Below are positions 48,158 through 57,356 of a DNA stretch of 64,000 nt, in pieces. The stretch lies in NCBI GenBank assembly GCA_022579005.1, contig MU401457.1:372001-436000 (forward strand), read 5' to 3'. The translations under genes were made by a program, and so were the position numbers. Every line of letters starts with the position of its first letter. The first letter of the stretch is position 1. Source of the DNA: Poronia punctata. Taxonomy: Eukaryota; Ascomycota; Sordariomycetes; Xylariales; Xylariaceae. The notes below the pieces were generated by a model. It saw only the letters and a list, made by a program, of their open reading frames with translations. It was not told where the DNA came from and did not search any database.

Positions 48158-49865
48158 TTAGAAGGGTATTATTTCGGGAACCGCACCTCGACTGAACTCT
48201 TGTCCAAGTTCCTTGATCTGTTTTGCTCGGTTAGTGATGACTGAATAAAGATGTCCGGCTGGCGAGGCTCACCTCTGTGAACGTCTCTACGGCTTGATCG
48301 ATGGCGTTCTCTATCCATGCCTTCCTCGCAGCCCACCCCGTGGCCCCCACGCCCCGTGCTAGACTGGCAAGGTAGTTGTTGATATTCTTGAAGTTCAAGT
48401 CCTGTTCCTGAAACAGTGCGTGAAGCTCCGTCAGGGCCTTTAGGGCCGTCTCCATCTTTGGCAGTAACACCTCGAAGTGATTTGCCAGAGCTCTCTCAAG
48501 TTCGAGAGCCTTTACGACGTCGGCCATGTCTTTGTTATCTTCCACAATCTTGGCTACTAACCTATCATACTCGGCCTTTGCCTCACCCGCGTTAAATGCT
48601 TCGACGCCAGTGCCGATAAATACCCACCAGACGAAAATGCCAGCCACAGCCATGCCGATCGACCTTTTCCTGGATTTTTTCTGTTATTGTTGACAGGTTA
48701 GCCCAGATAGCTCTAGCAGGGGTAAATAACAAGGGATCGGGGCGTGGTAGACCTACCCACTCGTCATAATTTAAATTCTTGTTAATAGTGCTGAGAGTGA
48801 TTTCATTTTGCAGTCGTTGGACTTCGGCCGACAGGACACTGCCGTATGGAATTTGCTCTTTACCGTCTGAAGTCAACTTTCGCTTTCCTGTAACAGGGTC
48901 GAGGGGGCCGGTGATCCAATTCTGCTTTACTATCTGTACAGCTTTGTGGTCGTTGATTGTGTTTAACAAGAACTAAGGCGGAAGCAAGTCAGCTTCAAGC
49001 AACGGCGTGACCCTCCCGGCCACATATGGTATGGGGGTTACTGACGTTGTGGAGTAAGTCTATCATCTCCTTGGTGTCTTTGGCATTATCCTGTGCCGAC
49101 TCTCGCAGACCCATGACTGCTAACTGTGCCGTTTCCAAAGCTTCCTCGTACGCCCTGTCCTTGTCCGACTCTTGATACTTTTTGTCCAAGAGAACTTGGA
49201 GAGCGTCATAGAGGCTAATATCCTTCTTTTCTTTAAGGAGTCCTACGGCATATTCGGCAAAAGAGACGGCTCCATTCGCAGCAATTGCTGGCCAAAGTTT
49301 CACTAATGTTAGCATCGGTGGCCTATCTCTCCTGGAGACCGGACGAGCGAAGGAACCTACTCAGTCTTCCCAGTCCCGTCTTGTTGAAGTCTTTACAATG
49401 CAGGGCAATGTTGATAGTCGTATCACGGAGTTGCTAGAGTAGGTTAGTACGAAAAGCAGGCCGACGGAAAGAGAAGGGGGGGTGCGCTTAGGGAGTCACT
49501 CACGTCATAGGCACCCGCATCTATGTCGTGTACCTTGGCGAAGGACTTCCGGGCGTAGGTTTTCTCGAAATTTTCAACGGAATCTTCAAATTTGATGCCT
49601 TCGGTAACGTATAGATACAAGTCTGCTCGCGCGTCAATGATGGCTATTCGTAGCTGAAATTGTTTATCCCAGGGTTCAGGAGTTTACCCTGGTATCCATG
49701 AGTCTGAAGAATGAAGCGGTTCGACTGCCCGTCCGGAGATCGCGTTATGACACTTTTGGGCGAGGTGACGAGTACAGTCTCCAGAGCGGCCTTCAGCTTC
49801 ACGTCATTCTCCGACTCCGGTGTCCACTCCTTATCGCCGTTCGTCTCGATGGTAGTGGTAGCCAT
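48158..49865 (-). CDS. Helical protein with one central membrane segment; possible pore-former-like partner
   Basis: Seven exons on the minus strand: 49865-49688, 49643-49504, 49433-49361, 49302-49046, 48972-48757, 48680-48273, 48217-48158; 443 residues, all junctions in frame. The first intron is only 44 nt. No signal peptide. Most of the chain looks alpha-helical and charged. At about residues 289-295 a basic cluster (KKSRKRS) precedes a single hydrophobic stretch (IGMAVAGIFVWWVFIGTGV), and long amphipathic helices follow (LVAKIVEDNKDMADVVKALE; LPKMETALKALTELHALF). Long helices around one buried hydrophobic segment are the layout of alpha-pore-forming proteins of the ClyA/Xax type, but no motif proves membership. 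Divergently oriented to a MACPF-like gene 780 bp away. Family not recognised; any toxin role is inference from layout and neighbour. Confidence 0.65.
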
Positions 49866-50644
49866 GATGCCAAACGAAAGGATTGGATTTCCAGCGTCTT
49901 CCTAGTAGCGAGGGGGAATGGTGAATGGGGGGTGTTGGCTTGTATTCTGCCAAGATGAAGCTCGAGCAAGACGAGAGGAAGAAGGTGAGCATGCGCAATT
50001 TATACACTTTACACAGACACACGCTTATACTGTACAACTAGACGGCCGCGCAGCAAGCACTCATGATGTCAAGCAGCGTCATATCAAAGACATACCTACC
50101 CGGTTTTTCTCGGCTGCAGACATACGTAGATATCTGCAACAACTCAATAGTCTCAAGACGATCAAGCATCCGAATGGAGACGGGTAGTATTGGGAAAGAA
50201 CATGGCGGCGCGGAAATGTAACTCATCGTGGACCGACAAAGACAACCACGGCTCGGATCGGGAAGTAAGACGTAAATCGACCCCACCAAAAAAGTTCAAG
50301 GACGGTTGGAGGTTTGTGGAGCCGAACATCTATAGGCTAGTGCCCGGATTCGAGCACGCATGCGGCGGCATCATTCAACTGCAAATTTCCACCAAGGGAG
50401 AGATCAGCGTGCCAAGACCTGGCAGCCAGTAACTGGGAAGCCACTCAACTGACGTTAGGGATTTTTTGGTTATATGACAACATGATGAAGAAAAAGGAAT
50501 AAATATTTATATAAAGTAGGCAAGGAGTGCCTTGAGCAAGTGGTTTGGGTATTTCCACAAGTCCACTACCAACAGTCTGTTTTCAAGACCCCCTGAACAC
50601 GATCTTCTGCTTATTTGTACGAACTCAATTCTGTTTCCCTCAAT
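49866..50644. promoter_or_regulatory. Divergent promoter region of the helical/MACPF-like pair
   Basis: The 779 bases between the two start codons. Because the genes diverge, control elements for both probably lie here. A small open frame (50202-50432) occupies part of it. A TATA-like AATATTTATATAAAG is present near 50501-50515, about 130 bp before the MACPF-like gene start. Confidence 0.5.
50202..50432 (+). CDS. Small hypothetical protein between the divergent pair
   Basis: An ATG at 50202 opens 76 codons ending TAA at 50430-50432. The N-terminal half is basic and polar; the C-terminal half (KFKDGWRFVEPNIYRLVPGF, then HACGGIIQLQ) reads like a folded beta-type segment. No family recognised. 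It lies on the same strand as the MACPF-like gene, about 210 bp before it. It could be a real small gene, a remnant of a larger one, or chance. Confidence 0.3.
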   Translation: MAARKCNSSWTDKDNHGSDREVRRKSTPPKKFKDGWRFVEPNIYRLVPGFEHACGGIIQLQISTKGEISVPRPGSQ

Positions 50645-53224
50645 ATGCCTACAGAGTTTCACATCGCCATCATCAGCAATGATGACGCTCTATTCCCTTC
50701 ATTCTCAAGCAAACAGTTGCACGAAGGCGATACTAAAAAGATACAGCTGGCCGATATTCGAAGATATGCATCAGTGTAAGTGGAGACGGCGCCATTCCAA
50801 ACATGCTTTATGCTCACTTCTGCACCGAGCTTCACAGCCCCAGCAAGCTCAGATTCACGGCGGACGGCAAGACCGTCGTTGGCGAGGATACTACGTTGGC
50901 GTACTACATGGGCTTGAAAGGAGAAGTACATTTTCACCTGTTTCTCCTTTGGGCAAACACATACTGACGGACAATTAGGTCGTCGACGATGCTTCCAGCA
51001 GCCCGAATGAAAAAGAAAAGGAAGTGAGGTCGGATGATGCAGCCGATACGACCCCGTCTGATGGAAAGGAGAAAGACTCGTCGCCCAGCACCAGTTCCGG
51101 AAAGATCAAGACATTTCAGGTTGACCTTATCTCAAACAAGGCCGGTGGTACTGGCGCGATAAAGAAAAACCCAACCGTCGACCCGGCCAAGATACAGGAA
51201 AATGTCGACAAGATCATGGATAGCATGAAGACGGATGGCGGGGTGAAGGTGGGCGACCTAACCAGACTTTCGGAAAGTTTGGGGGCTCTCAAGGCCGATT
51301 CTATGAATTTTGCTGGCGAAACCTCGTGAGTTTTGTTCCTTTTATCTTATCCATATTTGACTAAATATAAAGAGTGGCTGACCCAATAACAGAAAGATCG
51401 TCTATCCCGAGCCGCTCGATCTTACCGAGTTGCAGTGGGATGTGGTATTTAGGAACAACCGTGCCCTGCATGGTTGGTATCACAATGGGGACCTATTGGT
51501 CAAGGCTAGAAAGAGAGGTACGGTATTCTCTACAGGATGCTCTCTCCCTCTTTACAAAGGCCTGCCTATACATGGCTTCTTGCTAACAAAAAACAGCCTT
51601 TCAGCTCAAGCCAGCTCCGAATCAAGCTCAGGCTCAGGCTCAGGCTCGCAAAGAACCCAACACTGACAAGGATGGAAAGACGGAAATAGAAGGAAAAGGA
51701 AAGGAGACGACACCTCTCAAGGTAATAAATACCCTACACCCCCACTCTCACCCGACATGAGAGACATGCACATCTAGAGGAAGGGAAACTGACGCAATAC
51801 AACCAGACCGATCCTATACCATCCGCCCCACCCTTCTATGTATGGGATGACGCTACCGTCCAGGTCACAGAAATGAAAAGCGCGCTGGAGAAGACCATGG
51901 CGAGCCAGGGCTTTAGCTCTACTGTGATCAAAGCGTCAGCGTAAGTGGCCAGACCTGTGGTGGTGGGAGAAGGATCAGATACTAATAGAAAATGGTAGTG
52001 GTGGCGGAGTAATGGGAACTGAGGCTACCGCCTCGCTCGCAATCGAAAAAGAGCATTCAAATGCAAACAAGGAACTAAAAGCGTCGCAAGTCAGCGAGTT
52101 GAACGTGTCATACAAGGTACGGAGACAGAAACAGGTCGTCGTTGAGTGTGCCGTAAACTAACCTTTTCCAATCACCAGTTTCCAAGGGCGGCGGTCGAGC
52201 TTGACACCTACTGTCTAGAATTGACAGAAGAGGCCAAACGAGACGCCTTGGCCTGTCGCAATAGAGCCGACGTCGGACGATGGCAACGAGATTACGGTAA
52301 GGGCTGCCTTGCTACCAAACCTACGTCACCCTGTCTCTCTCTCACCGGCCTTCCTTCTGACATCACACAATAGGCAGCGTCTTCGCCACGCAATTCACAC
52401 TTGGGGGTGAACTTGTCAGCTCCCGCCTCTTCAGCGGCACCGACGAGGGCCGACTATCCGCTCTCAAAGACAGTACCAAGATAGCCGCAGGTGCGAGCTT
52501 GACAACCCCGTATGGTTCAGCCAGTGCCAGCTACGGCTCCACAAATTCAACCGAATCGCAAGAGGGCGAGAGGAGCACACAGCAAAGCCTCCGACTGGCC
52601 TGGGAGGCTCGTGGAGGAAATACGCTTCTCTGTTCCAAGTAAGTGACAGACAAAACTTCTCCACTCAATCTTTCTTCTCCTTTCGGATACTGATCTAGCT
52701 TTTTCAGTCCTCCAGCATGGACGAGTACCGTAAAAGACCACCGTCTCTGGCGCATCATGGACGTGAGTAATCACTTCTTTACCTTTCTTTCTTTTTTTTT
52801 TTTTTGGGAACCATACCTATCAAACCGAGGAGCCTGAACTGACCAAGAAAACCTTCCTACACAGCAACAAGGAATAGTCCGCATGATCGATTTTGTAAAA
52901 TCCGTCCATCCCAAAGCTGGCTCCTTCCTACAAAGCCCCGAATTCAGCACCGATCGAGAATCCGATCCAAGCAAAGCCGCGAGCCAAGCCTTCAATCTTC
53001 TCAACTCGGCTCTAGAGTCCAAAGAGAGGAACCCGACGGTAGATAAACTGAAGGCGTTTTACGAAAGTGCCAATTTTGTCATTGGCGAATTCAACGATTC
53101 GCTCGCCAAGGACCAGAAACCCTTGGAGCTGAAGATGAAGACGGCTTGGGCGAAACTGACTTTTGAGCAGAAGATTACTATTGGCATGTTTGCGTGGGAT
53201 AAGAAGGTTATTAACTTTGACTAG
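50645..53224 (+). CDS. Fungal MACPF/perforin-like domain protein
   Basis: Eleven exons: 50645-50775, 50838-50925, 50979-51325, 51393-51517, 51597-51721, 51807-51940, 51999-52116, 52179-52296, 52374-52638, 52708-52762, 52865-53224; 621 residues, every junction in frame. The second exon could instead begin at 50844. No signal peptide. The N-terminal 90 residues look like a small globular domain; an acidic Ser/Lys linker and a Gln-Ala repeat linker (exon 5) separate further parts. The MACPF region is marked by YGSVFATQFTLGGELVSSRL at about 395-414, PYGSASASYGS at about 441, and the fungal hallmark AWEARGGNTLLCSNPPAW at about 471-488. MACPF proteins oligomerise into membrane pores; many fungal ones lack known partners and are cytosolic. 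Whether this one is a toxin, a defence protein or otherwise is unknown. Confidence 0.8.
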
Positions 53225-54371
53225 ATTTACCTACCGTACCTTGGATGGAAAACCATGCAGTTGAACTTGTATTATGTTGTTAGGACAGACTCATACCACC
53301 GACTACGCACTTAAACCGCTTTGTGCCCAATGACATTCAACAAATCAGGTGGTATCGTATAGTGGTTAGTACGGTTCGTTGTGGCCGAACAAACGCCGGT
53401 TCGATTCCGGCTACCGCCAGATAAAATCTCATATGATGTCTTTAACCAACATCAAATCATCTTTTTTCTTGCTCTTTCATTCCACTTCCACATACAGACA
53501 GAATTTAGAGACGGTCTATACATTTTTTTTTCTATGTTTTGTATTGTTTATACTACGTGTATGCTTTTGTAAGTGTATTTGTACAACATGTTATAACTTT
53601 TGCTGTTTTAGAAGCGGGGTGATGGCCCCCTCCCCCTTTTGCCCCTCTTAATATCTTGGCACTCATATATCTACCCTGTTTACGTGTACGTGTACTATTA
53701 TCATGACACCCGTGACCTAACACACTAGAGACAAGTAGACCACACTGGCCGATCTAATAATAGGATTACTAAATCAAATATCCTATCTTCCTTTGCACGT
53801 TGCAGATCTATAGTTATCTCCTGGGAGAGACGAAACACGCGGTTTGAAATATTTTAAAGTGGAGAGAAAATATTGTACAAGGCTCAATTCATATGTTAAC
53901 CCAGTGGCCTGTACGGGGGAGCGCTGCTACCTGGGAACGTGGGCTCACGATGAAGGCATGTTCCGCGGGTAAGTCAACATTGATATCACTAAGGATAGCA
54001 GAGTCTAGACATTCGAGGAAGTATAGGGTTTGAGCAACAAATCTCATCTAAACAATAACCTATTTACCGAAACGCCGGGGTTTCCACTCAAAACATACTT
54101 TCGTGGTATAGCTTTGCTCTGGGCAACAATACTCAAAAACATTGACCACTAGGACATATTTGTGCTGCTTAAGATTTCCATTCAACTATCAAGATACCAC
54201 GGACATCCTTACACAAGCATAGGGCTCTTGGTATATGGAGAAAGACACGGTTTGATTTGATTGCTTGGTATCGGTCTGGTTTGAATGTAGACCCTCTACT
54301 ACCCGGCTACAGACCGTGCCGCTCTCGTGGGAACACTTATCGCACTCAACGAAAATACCAAGTAATCCATC
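53225..54371. other. Spacer containing tRNA-His
   Basis: Apart from the tRNA gene at 53348-53419 only short frames are seen. The 3' end of the MACPF-like gene and that of the propeller-like gene face each other across it. Confidence 0.45.
53348..53419 (+). tRNA. tRNA-His (GTG anticodon)
   Basis: The acceptor stem GGTGGTA (53348-53354) pairs with TACCGCC (53412-53418), with discriminator A. The anticodon stem GTTCG/CGAAC bears the loop TTGTGGC with anticodon GTG. The T arm is GCCGGTTCGATTCCGGC. No intron. As usual for histidine tRNA, the extra 5' G would be added after transcription. Confidence 0.95.
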
Positions 54372-55562
54372 CTATAGGGGCATTCCTGTTACGTGAGGCA
54401 AGACAACACCAGAAACCACCCATTCGTCGGTTCCTGAGAGGAGGCTCCAATGTAGTATCATCCATGTATCCTGCCATCCAGTTCCACACGCGTGAAACAC
54501 AACTGCCTCGGTGTTAGGGGAGTGGCCTAGTCCGTGTTTCATCTGGGATGCAATTGCTATCGGGCTACTAGGGCGCACTCTGTGGCATGGGGACGAACGG
54601 ATATGACTCAACGCTGGTGGGAGAAGGGTCTCGGTAGGCTTCGATGTCGTACCATCCATCGTAAAGGACCTCAGGACAGAACCAGCTGTCTTGAAGACCA
54701 CCTCCATAGTCGCAATACCGGGAACAGGGACATAAGACGTGCATACCATGCCGTGACTGTCCAAGACTGTCCTCGACATTGTCCATTTGCCACCTTGAAG
54801 GCAATATGCGTTAATGGCATTTCTGACAGGTACAAGTGCGGTTAATGGTTTCGATTCCAGCTTATAGAGACAAGCAGGCCCCATAGCATCCGATGTTATA
54901 ACGTCTGCCTTTTTCCATTGGTATCGATCGGCCAGTAGGTTTTTGCCTACGGTGTTCAAGAGGCAACGGTAATGGATCAAGTCTCCCCCCAAAGCAAGGA
55001 CGGTGGTCTCGAGACTGACACCGCCATTTGACGGCATTTGAAGGAGAGGAGAGGCGTCCCTCGTAACTGTTAAATAACTAGGGGTCACTAAGGTAAGTAT
55101 TAGTCTACGTAGCCCCTTCTTGAATGGAACGAAGATTCCGAGGGTAGAGCGGAAAGAGGAATCAGAAGCGACACGGGCGACAGTGCCCGATTTGTAAGAC
55201 TTACCACCCGGAGAAGCTTTGGACTCTTCAATGACATTAACGCTAGCCGAAAGTCGCCAAACAAACACTCCATCATCTTGGGAAACCAGGTTATCTCGTG
55301 TGTAATGCTTCAAGATACCGTCAGATTCAAGAACGAGGACCTCAAACTCGCCGTGGATCTGATCTGGATGTCGCTTTACCAAATTCTCGATGATGGAACC
55401 CCCAGAGATGGGGTTTTCAGATATGATTGCCGAGGTGTTCCATTGGCCCGTCTTCCTGTCTCGGGAGAAGTGTATCAACTTGCGTCTGTTATCACCTCTG
55501 AACCCGGAAACGTTGATGACTGCCTCGAGATTGCCATACGAAGACTGACAGAGACGATTCAT
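54372..55562 (-). CDS. Propeller-like repeat protein of unknown function (possible lectin-like)
   Basis: Single exon of 396 codons from the ATG at 55562. Repeating units are visible in the N-terminal part: GNLEAVINVSGF with KLIHFSRDRKTGQW, then GEFEVLVLESDGILKHYTRD with VFVWRLSASV, and a weaker unit around VLALGGDLIHYR. The pattern G-N/E-x-E-hydrophobic...L-x-H-Y/F-x-R-D, spaced about 45-50 residues, resembles blades of beta-propellers found in some secreted or lectin-like proteins. No signal peptide is evident. No catalytic motif. It lies next to the MACPF-like gene, convergent to it with tRNA-His between. Binding of a surface ligand is a guess only. Confidence 0.6.
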   Translation of the reverse strand: MNRLCQSSYGNLEAVINVSGFRGDNRRKLIHFSRDRKTGQWNTSAIISENPISGGSIIENLVKRHPDQIHGEFEVLVLESDGILKHYTRDNLVSQDDGVFVWRLSASVNVIEESKASPGGKSYKSGTVARVASDSSFRSTLGIFVPFKKGLRRLILTLVTPSYLTVTRDASPLLQMPSNGGVSLETTVLALGGDLIHYRCLLNTVGKNLLADRYQWKKADVITSDAMGPACLYKLESKPLTALVPVRNAINAYCLQGGKWTMSRTVLDSHGMVCTSYVPVPGIATMEVVFKTAGSVLRSFTMDGTTSKPTETLLPPALSHIRSSPCHRVRPSSPIAIASQMKHGLGHSPNTEAVVFHACGTGWQDTWMILHWSLLSGTDEWVVSGVVLPHVTGMPL

Positions 55563-56494
55563 CGCGACTTCAGATTTGCGAGGTCATGAGAGTCTAAAAT
55601 ATGGAGTACGATCAGAATAGATTGCCTTGTCTGGGAATGGTGTAGAAGGCGATAATGCGAAAAGGATAGAAGGTGAGATCTTCCACTTGATTGAGGTTAG
55701 GTACGCCCCCAAGGTACGCTCCTAAGGTACGGACCATTTAGGTATACTTGTGGGATGAATTGCTTGGGTCGTTTTAGTCAATACGAGCCGTACCTACCTC
55801 AATCTATATCGTGCCTACTCTATGACCCGCTGTGCAAATCTATATCTACGCACATGTAGGTTCTTTCTAAGGCATGTACGCACCGCCTCCTACACCTGCA
55901 TTATGTATACACGTATGTAGGTATATGTACATACTTACATCATTTACACAGTGACATGTAGCGTAGAACATCAAACCTGTACCGATTAGTAAATTAAATA
56001 TTTAGCACTTCAAGATGGCGCATTAACTGCTACCAATATGTGTTTGGTGCAAGTAAAAATGCCATCGAAAGCAAGGTAGTCACTGCGTGTTCGGGTATGG
56101 CAAATCCCCTCGTTGAGCCGCCGATAACAAGAGAATGCCGGACAAGGAAGGTCAGGTCTGGGGTGACTACGTCTTAAACATCATTGGCAACACCAGATGG
56201 ATGAGTCTAAAAAATCCTTTTAAAAGCCGGTATCTACTTCTCTTCCTTTCCTTTGCGATTGCCCTCAATTGCCCCTTCTCAAGCAAAGGTACCTCAAGAC
56301 AGTAAAGGAGTCTAACAGGACGTGGCGGCATATTATAAACCCTACTACACTTGGATAACAACGGTTCCAAAAACAGCATCATCAGGAGGGCAGCGGAACA
56401 GTTAAAAAGATGGAAAAGGAATGATACCGACTGCAAGGACATGTCGCTTTATTCTGCAACAACCAAAAAAAAAGCAAAAATGAGATGAAATTGT
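55563..56494. other. Spacer between propeller-like gene and tRNA-Gln
   Basis: About 930 bases with TACC/TAGG motifs near 55700-55930. A short minus-strand frame (56167-56442) has no support. Nothing else seen. Confidence 0.4.
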
Positions 56495-56566
56495 AGGTCT
56501 CCCTGGGAATCGAACCCAGATTAGTGGAATCAGAATCCACTGTGATAACCATTACACTAGGAAACC
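56495..56566 (-). tRNA. tRNA-Gln (CTG anticodon)
   Basis: Read on the minus strand: acceptor GGTTTCC pairs with GGAGACC (one G-T pair); the D arm is TAGTGTAATGGTTATCAC; the anticodon stem GTGGA/TCCAC holds the loop TTCTGAT with anticodon CTG; the T arm is CTGGGTTCGATTCCCAG. No intron. Confidence 0.95.
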
Positions 56567-57356
56567 AGGTATTGTATGTAAAGATGAGAGATTTTGGGGT
56601 TTATACAGATAAATTTGCACTCTAGTCACGTGAGCTCCATTATCTGGCTTTTGTGTCTGTGGTGGTACAAGTAATCAGGTCTCCCACTCTGGCCTGTTGT
56701 CCTCACCAATCTTATTGGCACCTGGAATGTAGAAGAACAAGACATCACCTGTGCTACCCACAATGCAACACTGAACAATTTGTTTGAAACGACTGTGTTT
56801 CTGGTTATGACCATGTGGCCTAATGGATGAAGTATCCACCGCAACGGTACCGCGTTGCATCCGTGACACCATTGAAGATTGATTGGTGGCCCCATTTATG
56901 AGCGACACGATGTAAGAATTTATTAGTTCGACAAGCAGGGTTCCTGCGTACATTCGGCCTTGGTAACACATTCTACGAATTAGTCTGCTACTTGGAAAGA
57001 TATTTCTTGGCTCAATGAAAACAAATCTAGCCCTGGCTATACCTGTCCCCCCTTGGACTCTCGAAATTCTCAAGATGCCAATTGCGGGGTATTCCCCATG
57101 TGCGCATGGACTTGGTGTTTGCAGGTACTCGTACATTATCTTAGCAATTTGGTGGGGTCAAAACAGCCCCCGAAGATAAGGAAGCATCGGCTCCAGCAGC
57201 CAACGGGATAAATAGAATTGTTTATTGCTGAGCTATGTATCTTCCGATTCGGAAATGTGGTGTGAAACATCCTCTTTCTTACAATTCCACCTAAAAGGTG
57301 AGGAAAGAGCCACCGTTTGCTAGACATTGTGAGAAAGAACTGGCGGATTAGTCAGG
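56567..57356. other. Spacer between tRNA-Gln and urease
   Basis: Promoter side of urease. Contains a minus-strand open frame from the ATG at 57136 (see the low-confidence entry). Nothing else recognised. Confidence 0.4.
56675..57136 (-). CDS. Doubtful hypothetical ORF
   Basis: 153 codons from the ATG at 57136. The composition is not obviously biased (for example GTGIARARFVFIEPRNIFPS and MYAGTLLVELINSYIVSLIN), but no family, signal peptide or linked exon is seen, and it lies in the likely promoter region of urease. Listed because it is the longest frame here; may be chance. Confidence 0.2.
   Translation of the reverse strand: MYEYLQTPSPCAHGEYPAIGILRISRVQGGTGIARARFVFIEPRNIFPSSRLIRRMCYQGRMYAGTLLVELINSYIVSLINGATNQSSMVSRMQRGTVAVDTSSIRPHGHNQKHSRFKQIVQCCIVGSTGDVLFFYIPGANKIGEDNRPEWET

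Noticed and set aside
44715..56566. A Starship-type giant transposon
   Set aside because: No captain tyrosine-recombinase gene is visible and the interval is far smaller than typical Starships; a degraded remnant cannot be excluded but is unsupported.
57136..57327. Minus-strand frame of 63 codons upstream of urease
   Set aside because: Short, unrecognised, and in the promoter region of urease.
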